Shown here: in pieces, positions 45,702 through 53,045 of the stretch
Numbering within the stretch: position 1 is the stretch's first letter
Layout of the letters: each line of letters starts with the position of its first letter
Assembly: GCA_964389525.1 (NCBI GenBank)
Contig: CAYMEX010000015.1
Location: 13,289-77,288 of the forward strand
Source of the DNA: JAFLTL01 sp964389525
GTDB taxonomy: Bacteria > Bacteroidota > Bacteroidia > Bacteroidales > Muribaculaceae
Direction of reading: 5' to 3'
Length of the DNA: 64,000 nt
The notes under the pieces: generated by a model
What the model was told of the DNA's origin: nothing
Seen by the model: only the letters and a program-made list of their open reading frames with translations
Databases searched by the model: none
Translations under genes and position numbers: made by a program

Positions 45702-45866
45702 TTTTATAGGAAAGCCGCCCCGGAGGACGCGATGAAACTCCGAGAAGACAGGATTTGAGTGCCGGTTATCCTCTGTAATCTGCCTTGTGCAGAAAGTGTG
45801 AAACTTTGTGCAACTACATCGGTGATGTAGCGGAGCCCGCCATCAGACAACCCAGCGTGTCTCGGT
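45663..45866 (-). ncRNA. Structured non-coding RNA candidate, about 205 nt (6S-like or Bacteroidales-specific)
   Basis: Between the epimerase gene and the phosphodiesterase gene lies 490 bases without a convincing protein gene. The minus strand predicts an RNA beginning ACCGAGA at 45866. Its first bases (CCGAGA, 45865-45860) pair with TCTCGG (45745-45740), enclosing hairpins CTACATC/GATGTAG (45814-45830), GCA-AAAGT/ACTTT-TGC (around 45785-45812) and GGAT/ATCC. A terminator with seven T follows, and a GTTG - 19 nt - TATTCTGA promoter precedes it. A closed, multi-hairpin transcript with its own promoter and terminator suggests a housekeeping RNA; 6S RNA or the Bacteroidales-1 family are candidates I cannot confirm. 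Confidence 0.55.
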
Positions 45867-45869
45867 ATT

Positions 45870-45900
45870 TCAGAATAATTTGAAGAGTTCCCCAATCAAC
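45870..45900 (-). promoter_or_regulatory. Possible promoter of the structured RNA
   Basis: Minus strand GTTG (45900-45897), 19-nt spacer, TATTCTGA (45877-45870): one mismatch to TAnnTTTG. The implied start coincides with the 5' strand of the closing helix. Confidence 0.5.
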
Positions 45901-46042
45901 TCCGGTGCGGCTGGATTTTCAATGTTCTCTTTTGTTGTTCTGATTTTATAACGCGAATTTAATCGACTAAGTTCAGATATGCAAATTCTCGTCGTACTTA
46001 TTGTCAATATTGCGTGCAGACCGATCGTGTCTTGAAAATTGC

Positions 46043-46073
46043 CTTGAAAATCTGTAAAAACAGTTTATCTTTG
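46043..46073 (+). promoter_or_regulatory. Promoter of the phosphodiesterase gene
   Basis: CTTG at 46043-46046, 19-nt spacer, -7 box TATCTTTG at 46066-46073, about 24 bases before the ATG. Confidence 0.75.
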
Positions 46074-46096
46074 TAAGTCAAAATGTCAATAAGATT

Positions 46097-46873
46097 ATGA
46101 AACTAAAATTCCTGACCCTACTTCTCGGTCTGATCTCGATTTCCGTGCAGGCACAGAAGATCCACTACAATGCGTTTTCACACAACGACTACGAGCGTGC
46201 TCATCCGCTTGCCGACGCTCTTTCCTATAATTTCAACTGTGTGGAGGCCGATCTCTGGCTCATCGACGGGGAGCTGTACGTGTCACACGACTCTGTCGCT
46301 CCCGATCCCGACATAACGTTCGAGAAACTGTATCTGCTGCCGTTGGTAGAGCGCATCAGGAAAAACAATGGCAAGGTATATCCCGGGAGCGACCGTCCGT
46401 TCTATCTGATGGTCGACTGCAAGACCGACGGCGAGGCTATGTATCCCGTTCTGAAAAAGAAACTCGAGCCATATGAGTCGCTTTTCTGTCACGAGAAGGA
46501 CGGAAAGCTTCAGGAGAGTGCCATGCTTTTCTATCTGTCGGGTAATAATCCCCGCAAGGCTGTGACGGCCGAGACCGACCGTTTCATATTTCTCGACGGT
46601 ACGATCAAAGATCTCGGCAAAGACGTCCCGGCTGTGCTGATGCCGGTGGTAAGCGACAACTACAAGGCTTATATCGGCTGGAACGGCGAAGGGGAAATGC
46701 CTGCCGACAAGCTCGAGAAAATGCGCGGTTATATCCGTCAGACTCATGCCGAGGGCAAACTCTTCCGCTGGTGGGGAGCTCCCGACACCCCTGAGTTCAA
46801 GAAGCTGTTTATAAAAGAGGGTGTAGACCTGATCGGTGCCGACGATCTCCAGTCGTTAAGTAAAATTCTTTAA
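46097..46873 (+). CDS. Secreted PI-PLC/GDPD-like phosphodiesterase family protein
   Basis: A 258-residue exported protein (signal MKLKFLTLLLGLISISVQAQ). HNDYERAHPLADAL, CVEADLWLIDGELYVSHD and LMVDCKTDG place it in the TIM-barrel phosphodiesterase superfamily (the AIM6/GDPD-like branch): the His of HND, the Glu-Asp of EAD and the second His of VSHD match the metal/catalytic set. The late WWGAPDTPEF and GVDLIGADDL also fit. It probably cleaves glycerophospho- or phosphoinositide-type esters in the periplasm. It is followed after six bases by an aminotransferase gene; the functional link is unclear. Confidence 0.8.
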   Translation: MKLKFLTLLLGLISISVQAQKIHYNAFSHNDYERAHPLADALSYNFNCVEADLWLIDGELYVSHDSVAPDPDITFEKLYLLPLVERIRKNNGKVYPGSDRPFYLMVDCKTDGEAMYPVLKKKLEPYESLFCHEKDGKLQESAMLFYLSGNNPRKAVTAETDRFIFLDGTIKDLGKDVPAVLMPVVSDNYKAYIGWNGEGEMPADKLEKMRGYIRQTHAEGKLFRWWGAPDTPEFKKLFIKEGVDLIGADDLQSLSKIL

Positions 46874-46879
46874 AGAAAT

Positions 46880-48088
46880 ATGCCGAAAGTATCTGACCGT
46901 GGAGAGATAATGCCGGCGTCTCCTATCAGGCGTCTTGTTCCGCTTGCCAACCGGGCCGTTGCCAAAGGGCTGAAAGTCTATAAACTGAATATCGGTCAGC
47001 CTGATGTGCCGACTCCTGTAGAGGCGTTTGAGGCGCTGCGCGCTGTCGACCGCAAGGTGCTCGAGTATAGTCCTTCCGACGGGCTTTATTCGCTGCGGGT
47101 CAAGTTGTGCGAGTACTACCGGAGGTTCAATATCAATGTCGATGTCGACGACATTATTGTCACTACCGGCGGATCGGAGGCTGTGCTGTTCTCGTTTATG
47201 GCCTGTCTTGATCCCGGCGACGAGATTATCGTGCCGGAGCCGGCCTATGCCAACTATATGGCGTTCGCCATATCGGCCGGAGCAAAGATCGTCACGGTGC
47301 CGTCTTCGATCGAAAACGGGTTTGAGCTGCCTCCTGTCGAAGAGTTCGAGAAGCTCATTACGCCCAAGACAAAAGGCATACTGATATGCAACCCCAACAA
47401 TCCTACGGGCTATCTCTATACAATGAAGGAGATGCTTCAGATCAGAGATCTTGTGAAGAAATACGATCTGTTTCTTTTCTCCGACGAGGTCTACAGGGAA
47501 TTCTGCTACACAGGTGCGCCATACATCTCGGCATTTCATCTTGAGGGCATAGAAAACAATGTCGTGCTTATCGACTCCGTGTCGAAACGCTACAATGAGT
47601 GCGGCATCAGAATAGGAGCGCTGATAACCAAGCATGCTGCTCTGAAGAAAAACGTTATGAAATTCTGCCAGGCGCGTCTCAGTCCGCCTCTGCTCGGACA
47701 GATTGTTGCCGAAGCGTCGATCGATGCTTCGCAGGACTACATGTTGGCCACATACAACGAGTATGTGGAGCGTCGTAAATTTCTTATAGATCAGATCAAT
47801 CAGATACCGGGATGCTATTCGCCCATCCCTATGGGCGCATTCTACACGGTGGTGAGTCTGCCGGTCGATGATGCCGATAAATTCTGCCAGTGGTGTCTGA
47901 GCGACTTCGAGTATGAGGGGCAGACGGTGTTCATGGCGCCTGCTTCAGGTTTCTACACGACTCCCGGCAAGGGACGCAATGAGGTGCGCATGGCCTATGT
48001 GCTCAACAAAGATGAGCTTGGCAAGGCCATGGAAGTGCTCCGGCACGCGCTTGCAGCCTACCCCGGCCGCACCGGCGCCTCTCTGTGA
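46880..48088 (+). CDS. Class I/II pyridoxal-phosphate aminotransferase
   Basis: A 402-residue fold-type I aminotransferase similar to aspartate aminotransferases. Motifs: LNIGQPDVPTP (substrate loop), VTTGGSEAVLFSF (PLP phosphate), ICNPNNPTGYLYT, FSDEVYREFCY (Asp binding the PLP nitrogen), and the PLP lysine in DSVSKRYNECGIRIGALIT. The start MPKVSDRGEIMPASPIRRL is family-typical. Amino-acid specificity cannot be assigned. Part of a short unit with the phosphodiesterase gene. Confidence 0.92.
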   Translation: MPKVSDRGEIMPASPIRRLVPLANRAVAKGLKVYKLNIGQPDVPTPVEAFEALRAVDRKVLEYSPSDGLYSLRVKLCEYYRRFNINVDVDDIIVTTGGSEAVLFSFMACLDPGDEIIVPEPAYANYMAFAISAGAKIVTVPSSIENGFELPPVEEFEKLITPKTKGILICNPNNPTGYLYTMKEMLQIRDLVKKYDLFLFSDEVYREFCYTGAPYISAFHLEGIENNVVLIDSVSKRYNECGIRIGALITKHAALKKNVMKFCQARLSPPLLGQIVAEASIDASQDYMLATYNEYVERRKFLIDQINQIPGCYSPIPMGAFYTVVSLPVDDADKFCQWCLSDFEYEGQTVFMAPASGFYTTPGKGRNEVRMAYVLNKDELGKAMEVLRHALAAYPGRTGASL

Positions 48089-48107
48089 GGTTCCTTTGAT
48101 TCTCAAA

Positions 48108-48139
48108 TTTGCGAACAAGGTAAACATGTCGTATATTTG
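48108..48139 (+). promoter_or_regulatory. Promoter of higBA
   Basis: -33 TTTG (48108-48111), 20-nt spacer, -7 TATATTTG (48132-48139): a perfect Bacteroidales promoter. The predicted start is about 13 bases before the toxin GTG. Confidence 0.8.
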
Positions 48140-48157
48140 ACGCGTTAGTAAAGAAAG

Positions 48158-48475
48158 GTGGTAGTCACATTTGCAGAAGAGTATCTTAAGGTGCTGTATG
48201 AGGAAGGTCGGTGTGTCGGGAAAAAGCACCGTTATCAGCCTGATATAGTCCGGCGTTATCAGAAAGTTATAAACTTTTTGATCGGTTCTTCTTCTGTTGA
48301 GACATTATGGCAGATCCGTTCTTTGAACTATGAAGTGCTGACAGGCGACAAAGCCGGACGCTCATCAGTGCGTGTGAATGATCAATATCGTGTTGAATTT
48401 ACGGTTGATATGTCGGACGGCGATCCTGTCGTGACGATATGTACTGTCTTGGAGCTGTCGAATCATTATAAATAA
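48158..48475 (+). CDS. higB: HigB-type toxin (RelE/ParE superfamily)
   Basis: A 105-residue RelE/ParE-fold protein. The central IVRRYQKVINFLIGSSSVETLWQI helices and the strand block GRSSVRVNDQYRVEFTV, with the Arg of SVRVNDQYR, are typical of HigB-like ribosome-dependent mRNA interferases. GTG start preceded by AGAAAGG, one of few Shine-Dalgarno-like sites in the window. Toxin first, antitoxin second is the usual higBA order. It has its own promoter. Confidence 0.82.
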   Translation: MVVTFAEEYLKVLYEEGRCVGKKHRYQPDIVRRYQKVINFLIGSSSVETLWQIRSLNYEVLTGDKAGRSSVRVNDQYRVEFTVDMSDGDPVVTICTVLELSNHYK

Positions 48476-48479
48476 ATTG

Positions 48480-48830
48480 ATGATGAAAGTAAGAGTTGAA
48501 GGCGTTGATCCTGCGATGATAGCCAATAATATTACACCGAGTGTCCCTATTCATCCGGGTGAGATGATTAAGGATGAGATTGAGTATCGCGGCATATCCC
48601 AAAAGGCTCTTGCTGCTGAGATAGGTGTTGCGCCATCGGTGTTGAATGAGGTACTGAATGGCAAACGTGCTGTGACTACAGAGTATGCCTTATTACTTGA
48701 GGCGGCACTCGGTATCGAAGCAGATCTCTGGCTGAAACTTCAGATGGAGTATAACAAACAGATTGTTCGTACGAATCCTGGATTTATAGAGCGTCTTGCC
48801 AGGATAAGAAATGTCGCGGCTTTTTTGTGA
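48480..48830 (+). CDS. higA: HigA-type antitoxin (XRE family)
   Basis: A 116-residue helix-turn-helix protein with the HigA signature IHPGEMIKDEIEYRGISQKALAAEIGVAPSVLNEVLNGKRAVT, followed by a short C-terminal helix (ALGIEADLWLKLQMEYN). It should neutralise HigB and repress the promoter. Start at the first of two adjacent ATGs, four bases after the toxin stop; a TTG three bases earlier is not used. Intact, so the module is probably functional. Confidence 0.88.
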   Translation: MMKVRVEGVDPAMIANNITPSVPIHPGEMIKDEIEYRGISQKALAAEIGVAPSVLNEVLNGKRAVTTEYALLLEAALGIEADLWLKLQMEYNKQIVRTNPGFIERLARIRNVAAFL

Positions 48831-48908
48831 CGTGTGGCTTGTCTGTTTGAACTGCAATCCTGCACGGTTGCGCAGTTGATCAGGCGCGTGAGATTTGGCT
48901 GTGAATGA

Positions 48909-48940
48909 TTTGGTAATGTGGAAAAATAGTCGTACCTTTG
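48909..48940 (+). promoter_or_regulatory. Promoter of the rplM-rpsI-rpsB-tsf cluster
   Basis: -33 TTTG (48909-48912), 20-nt spacer, -7 TACCTTTG (48933-48940): perfect consensus. The predicted start is near 48947, giving a leader of about 105 nt. Confidence 0.85.
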
Positions 48941-48959
48941 CAGCCGACTAAATCTGAAA

Positions 48960-49030
48960 AAAAAGTGCCCTGACTGCGGGGAGTGACGCCAATGGCCTGT
49001 GTGTCACCGACTGCGGGACGGGTATAGTGT
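48960..49030 (+). promoter_or_regulatory. Candidate structured leader of rplM
   Basis: The leader contains GTGAC (48983-48987) pairing with GTCAC (49004-49008), an inner GCC/GGC helix, and the sequence GACTGCGGG twice, flanking this hairpin (48972-48980 and 49010-49018). A compact hairpin framed by a direct repeat in front of a ribosomal-protein gene suggests autogenous control by L13 or S9. No known family can be confirmed from sequence alone. Confidence 0.5.
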
Positions 49031-49051
49031 GTATTAATTAAATTAATTAGT

Positions 49052-49531
49052 GTGGATACATTAAGCTACAAAACCGTTTCCCCCAACGCCGAGAACGTTG
49101 AGCGTAACTGGGTGCTGATCGACGCTGAAGGTCAGCATTTCGGCCGTCTCTGCTCGAAAGTTGCGAAGATCCTCAGGGGAAAAAACAAGCCCGACTACAC
49201 TCCGTTCGTTGAGTGTGGCGACTACGTTATCGTCATCAATGCCGACAAGATCGTTCTCACAGGCAAAAAGATGACCGACAAGATTTATCTGAACTACACC
49301 GGCTATCCCGGCGGACAGCGTGAGCTGACTCCCGAAGTTCTGATGAAAAAGTCTTTCAACAAGCACCTCAAGGCCGGCAAGCACCCTCTGTTCATCCGTG
49401 GCGTGAAGGGTATGCTCCCCAAGAACCGTCTTGGCAGAAAGCTCATCACCAACCTGCACGTCTACAATGGCCCGAACCATCCCCACGAGGCACAGAACCC
49501 GCAGGTGATCGATCTCAACGCCGTTAAGTAA
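49052..49531 (+). CDS. rplM: 50S ribosomal protein L13
   Basis: A 159-residue uL13 protein with RNWVLIDAEGQHFGRLCSKVAKILRGKNKPDYTPF, GDYVIVINADKIVLTG and the signature MLPKNRLGRKLITNLHVYNG. GTG start at 49052. It is followed after 25 bases by rpsI, the near-universal L13-S9 pairing. Confidence 0.98.
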   Translation: MDTLSYKTVSPNAENVERNWVLIDAEGQHFGRLCSKVAKILRGKNKPDYTPFVECGDYVIVINADKIVLTGKKMTDKIYLNYTGYPGGQRELTPEVLMKKSFNKHLKAGKHPLFIRGVKGMLPKNRLGRKLITNLHVYNGPNHPHEAQNPQVIDLNAVK

Positions 49532-49556
49532 CCAACCTCCCTGAACCCTAAAAAAG

Positions 49557-49943
49557 ATGGAAACAGTTAATGCAGTTGGTCGCCGTAAGGCTGCCGTAGC
49601 TCGCGTGATTGTCAAGGAAGGCAACGGCGAGATCATTATCAACAAACGCCCTCTGGAAGTTTACTTCCCCTCTTCGATTCTCCAGTACATCGTGAAGCAG
49701 CCGCTCATGGTGCTTGAGGCAGAAGGCAAGTACGACATCCGCGTCAATCTCGACGGTGGCGGCTACAAGGGTCAGGCCGAGGCTCTGCGTCTTGCTATCG
49801 CCCGCGCTCTTGTGAAAATCAATGCTGAGGACAAGCCCGCTCTCCGCGCTCATGGCTTCATGACACGTGACCCGCGTTCGGTTGAGCGTAAGAAACCCGG
49901 TCAGCCCAAGGCACGCAAGCGCTTCCAGTTCTCCAAGCGTTAA
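49557..49943 (+). CDS. rpsI: 30S ribosomal protein S9
   Basis: A 128-residue uS9 protein: AVGRRKAAVARVIVKEGNG at the start, GGGYKGQAEALRLAIARALV in the middle and the basic C-terminal tail ending KARKRFQFSKR, whose last Lys-Arg contacts P-site tRNA. Full length. Confidence 0.98.
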   Translation: METVNAVGRRKAAVARVIVKEGNGEIIINKRPLEVYFPSSILQYIVKQPLMVLEAEGKYDIRVNLDGGGYKGQAEALRLAIARALVKINAEDKPALRAHGFMTRDPRSVERKKPGQPKARKRFQFSKR

Positions 49944-49964
49944 TCTCTATCCTCTCTCGCCCAT

Positions 49965-49988
49965 GCTTTGGGTCACACATCCCAGAGC
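49965..49988 (+). promoter_or_regulatory. Hairpin between rpsI and rpsB
   Basis: GCTTTGGG (49965-49972) pairs with CCCAGAGC (49981-49988) over eight positions (one G-U) with an 8-base loop. No T tract follows, so it is more likely a processing or regulatory hairpin than a terminator. The gap of 134 bases is long for this cluster. Confidence 0.45.
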
Positions 49989-50077
49989 CTGTGTTTAGTA
50001 TCTAAATTCCGTCGACAGCCGCCCGCCGGCTTTACCCCGGAATTGAATTTCAAGAACGTAAACAACAAAAGACAATT

Positions 50078-50917
50078 ATGTCAACTCCTACATTTGACCA
50101 GCTCCTCGAAGCCGGCTGCCACTTCGGCCACCTCAAAAGAAAATGGAATCCGGCCATGGCTCCCTATATCTTCATGGAGCGCAACGGTATCCACATCCTC
50201 GATCTCTACAAGACCGCTGCCAAGCTCGACGAGGCTGCAGCTGTCCTGAAGAACATGGCAAAGTCGGGCAAGAAAGTCCTCTTCGTTGCCACCAAAAAAC
50301 AGGCCAAACAAGTTACCGCCGACAAGGCTCAGCAGATAGGCATGCCCTACGTGATCGAGCGCTGGCCGGGTGGTATGCTTACCAACTTCCCCACCATCCG
50401 CAAGGCTGTCAAGAAGATGACTTCTATCGACAAGATGACCAAGGATGGCACATTCGACAACCTGTCGAAGCGTGAGAAACTTCAGATCACACGTCAGCGT
50501 GCGAAGCTCGAGAAGAACCTCGGTTCGATTGCCGATCTTAACCGTCTTCCCTCGGCTCTCTTTGTTGTCGACGTGCTCAAGGAGCACATCGCTGTAGCAG
50601 AGGCAAACCGTCTCGGCATCCCCGTGTTCGGTATCGTTGACACCAACAGCGATCCTTCGACTGTCGATTACGTTATCCCCGCCAACGACGACGCATCGAA
50701 GTCGATCGAGCTTATCCTCGACACAGTTGTCGCCGCTATGGCCGAGGGTCTTGAGGAGCGTAAGGTCGAGAAGGCCGACAACGCTGCCGCCGAGGCTCAG
50801 GCTGCAGGTGAGGGTGCCGCTCCCCGTCGCGAGCGTCGCCGCATCCGCAAGAACGACGACAAGGCTGCCGCTCCCGCTGCCGAGGCAGCAGAGGCTCCCG
50901 CCGAGGCCGCTGAATAA
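50078..50917 (+). CDS. rpsB: 30S ribosomal protein S2
   Basis: A 279-residue uS2 protein with FDQLLEAGCHFGHLKRKWNP, the coiled-coil region and GIVDTNSDPSTVDYVIPANDDA. The core ends near residue 228; an extra 50-residue tail rich in Ala, Glu and Arg (EGAAPRRERRRIRKNDD and AEAPAEAAE) follows, longer than E. coli S2 and probably disordered. Upstream of tsf as in most bacteria. Confidence 0.97.
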   Translation: MSTPTFDQLLEAGCHFGHLKRKWNPAMAPYIFMERNGIHILDLYKTAAKLDEAAAVLKNMAKSGKKVLFVATKKQAKQVTADKAQQIGMPYVIERWPGGMLTNFPTIRKAVKKMTSIDKMTKDGTFDNLSKREKLQITRQRAKLEKNLGSIADLNRLPSALFVVDVLKEHIAVAEANRLGIPVFGIVDTNSDPSTVDYVIPANDDASKSIELILDTVVAAMAEGLEERKVEKADNAAAEAQAAGEGAAPRRERRRIRKNDDKAAAPAAEAAEAPAEAAE

Positions 50918-50934
50918 TTTTACAGAGGGCACGC

Positions 50935-50983
50935 AAAGGACACTCCCGACAGGGGAGTGATCCTTTCGTGATCCCCCTTTTTT
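50935..50983 (+). promoter_or_regulatory. Candidate attenuator between rpsB and tsf
   Basis: Two mutually exclusive hairpins. Form A: AAAGGA-ACTCCC (50935-50947) with GGGAGT-TCCTTT (50953-50966). Form B: GGGG and GATC (50952-50955, 50959-50962) with GATC and CCCC (50970-50977), directly followed by six T (50978-50983), a terminator. Formation of A blocks B. This is the organisation of an intrinsic attenuator. Confidence 0.6.
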
Positions 50984-51015
50984 ACTAATCTCTAAACTCC
51001 AAAAAACTCCATATT

Positions 51016-52008
51016 ATGGCAGTAACAATGGCAGAAATCACCAAGCTGCGTCACCTTACGAGCGCCGGCTTGATGGATTGCAAAAAGGCTCTTGCCGAGA
51101 CCAACGGCGACATCGAGGCCGCTGTTGAGATCCTCCGCAAAAAGGGTCAGGCCGTAGCCGCCAAGCGTGAGGACCGTCAGGCTTCGGAGGGTTGCGTACT
51201 GTCGAAGAACGACGGCAACTTCGCCGCTATCGTCGCTCTCCAGTGCGAGACCGACTTCGTGGCAAAGAATGCCGGTTTTGTCGACCTTACCAAGAAAATT
51301 CTTGACGCTGCTGTCGCCAATAAGGCAAAGAGCGTAGAGGAGCTCAAGGCTATCGTTGTCGACGGACAGACCATCGAGGCTCTCATCGTCGAGGAGTCGG
51401 GCAAGACCGGCGAGAAGACCGAGCTCGGTGCATATGAGATTGTAGAGGCTCCCACAACAGCCGCCTACAACCACTTCAACAACAAGCTCGCAGCTATCGT
51501 AGGTTTCAACCTTGAGGGTGTCGACAGCCAGGTAGGCCGTGAGATCTGCATGCAGATCGCATCGATGAACCCCGTTGCTGTTAGCCGCAACGACGTTCCC
51601 CAGGCCACTATCGACCAGGAGATCGCTGTAGCTGTCGAGAAGACCAAGCAGGAGCAGGTGCGCAAGGCTGTCGAGGCTGCGCTGAAGAAGGCCGGTCTCA
51701 ACCCCAACCACTTCGACTCGGAGGACCACATCGAGTCAAATATCTCCAAGGGCTGGATCAGCGAGGAGGAGGCTGCCAAGGGTCGCGAGATCATGAAGGC
51801 AACCGCCGAGGCCAAGTCGGCCAACCTCCCCGAGGCTATGATCCAGAACATCGCCAACGGCCGTCTCAACAAGTTCTTCAAGGAGTCGTGCCTCATGGAG
51901 CAGGAGTACGTTCAGGACAGCAAGCTCACCGTAGGTCAGTTCCTTGACGGTACCCAGAAGGGTCTGGTGGCTGTTGCGTTCAAGCGCGTAAACCTCAACC
52001 AGGACTGA
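51016..52008 (+). CDS. tsf: Elongation factor Ts
   Basis: A 330-residue guanine-nucleotide exchange factor for EF-Tu. N-terminal UBA-like domain TKLRHLTSAGLMDCKKALAETNGDIEAAVEILRKKG, the CETDFVAKN motif that contacts EF-Tu, then core subdomains and a C-terminal EYVQDSKLTVGQFL block. The length is above E. coli EF-Ts (283) and typical of Bacteroidota, which have an enlarged C-terminal subdomain. Followed by a strong terminator. Confidence 0.97.
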   Translation: MAVTMAEITKLRHLTSAGLMDCKKALAETNGDIEAAVEILRKKGQAVAAKREDRQASEGCVLSKNDGNFAAIVALQCETDFVAKNAGFVDLTKKILDAAVANKAKSVEELKAIVVDGQTIEALIVEESGKTGEKTELGAYEIVEAPTTAAYNHFNNKLAAIVGFNLEGVDSQVGREICMQIASMNPVAVSRNDVPQATIDQEIAVAVEKTKQEQVRKAVEAALKKAGLNPNHFDSEDHIESNISKGWISEEEAAKGREIMKATAEAKSANLPEAMIQNIANGRLNKFFKESCLMEQEYVQDSKLTVGQFLDGTQKGLVAVAFKRVNLNQD

Positions 52009-52039
52009 TCTCCTCTCAGAGGAATCATATAATGCTTTT

Positions 52040-52077
52040 CAGGCCGGATGACAAAATCATCCGGCCTGATCTGTTTT
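52040..52077 (+). terminator. Intrinsic terminator of the ribosomal-protein/tsf unit
   Basis: A perfect 12-bp stem (52040-52051 with 52057-52068), 5-base loop, followed by ATCTGTTTTA (four T at 52074-52077). Confidence 0.8.
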
Positions 52078-52089
52078 ATGGCTCTGATT

Positions 52090-53037
52090 TTATAGGTCGA
52101 GGGAGTAGGTGTCGTAGACGACGGCGCGGCCGCCGAGCCCGTATTTGTGCTGCAGCAGTCCGTGATTGAGTGTGCCGGGCTGCCGGCCGTCCGACGTCCC
52201 GAAATCGAGATAGCGGCGTCCCTGACATATGTTCTGCATCACATAGGCGTAGAGCCCGGGAAAGGCATTGAGTGCGCGTCCGCGTGCGTCGGACGCCGCA
52301 TATTGCAGATGCACGACAGTGTCAGTCAGGTATAAAAGGGTTCCGGCTATCACATCGCCGCTTTCCTCGGCGGTCACAAGCACTATGTTGTCGGGGAAGC
52401 GTGAACGTAGCAGGGTGATCTCGTCGAGAGTATGCACCGGCGCCGCATCGTGTTTTTCGCGCAATAATTGCCCGAGGACGCGCCAGAAGTCGTCGAGGCG
52501 ATAACTTGTCTGTATCGTCACACTCTTTTCGTCCTTGAGCTTCCTGTGCGTATTTTCATTATATAGCACGGGCATCGACAGATCGATCGCCGTGGAAACC
52601 TGACGGCGGACAAGTCTTGCGCCCGAGTGAAACAGTGCGTACAGATCCTCCTCGGCAGGATACCTGTGGTAGATGTGCGGCACGGGTTTGTAGACGAGCT
52701 GCCTGACCGACTGGCCGCGCATGTAGTCGAGCGATTTCTCCCAGAGCTGCATCATCGACATCATGTCGAACCCGCGTGGCGGTGTGATCCATCCGCCATA
52801 GGTGAGTCCCTGGTGTGAGTGCAGGGTGTCGCCTGTGAGGCTGGCGGGCAGAAGAGCCGCGATGCGGCCGCGGTCGTCATATGCGACAAGCGACCAGTCG
52901 TCAAACCGGTCGCTGTGATAGTCCATGTAGTCGCGTCTGAAAAGGAATGTGCCGTTTTTTGAGCGACCGACGAAATCGTCCCAAGAGAGCAGGTCGGTGG
53001 CAGGATCGTATCTTCGTATGTGGAGTGTACCGGCCAT
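52090..53037 (-). CDS. GNAT/FemAB-like N-acyltransferase-family protein
   Basis: A 315-residue cytoplasmic protein. N-terminal SWDDFVGRSKNGTFLFRRDYMDYH and the repeat-like second half with GDVIAGTLLYLTDTVVHLQYAASD and RYLDFGTSDG fit the tandem GNAT (FemAB/CelD-like) acetyltransferase fold: the alternating VIAGTLLY strand and following helix are the acyl-donor site. Substrate unknown: members acylate cell-envelope sugars or aminoacyl acceptors. It starts eight bases after the metallophosphoesterase stop, so it is probably cotranscribed with it. Confidence 0.75.
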   Translation of the reverse strand: MAGTLHIRRYDPATDLLSWDDFVGRSKNGTFLFRRDYMDYHSDRFDDWSLVAYDDRGRIAALLPASLTGDTLHSHQGLTYGGWITPPRGFDMMSMMQLWEKSLDYMRGQSVRQLVYKPVPHIYHRYPAEEDLYALFHSGARLVRRQVSTAIDLSMPVLYNENTHRKLKDEKSVTIQTSYRLDDFWRVLGQLLREKHDAAPVHTLDEITLLRSRFPDNIVLVTAEESGDVIAGTLLYLTDTVVHLQYAASDARGRALNAFPGLYAYVMQNICQGRRYLDFGTSDGRQPGTLNHGLLQHKYGLGGRAVVYDTYSLDL

Positions 53038-53045
53038 TCAAGCAA

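Noticed and set aside
45704..45895. A 63-codon open frame in the gap upstream of the epimerase operon
   Set aside because: It overlaps the hairpins of the candidate structured RNA and shows no protein-like features or start signal.
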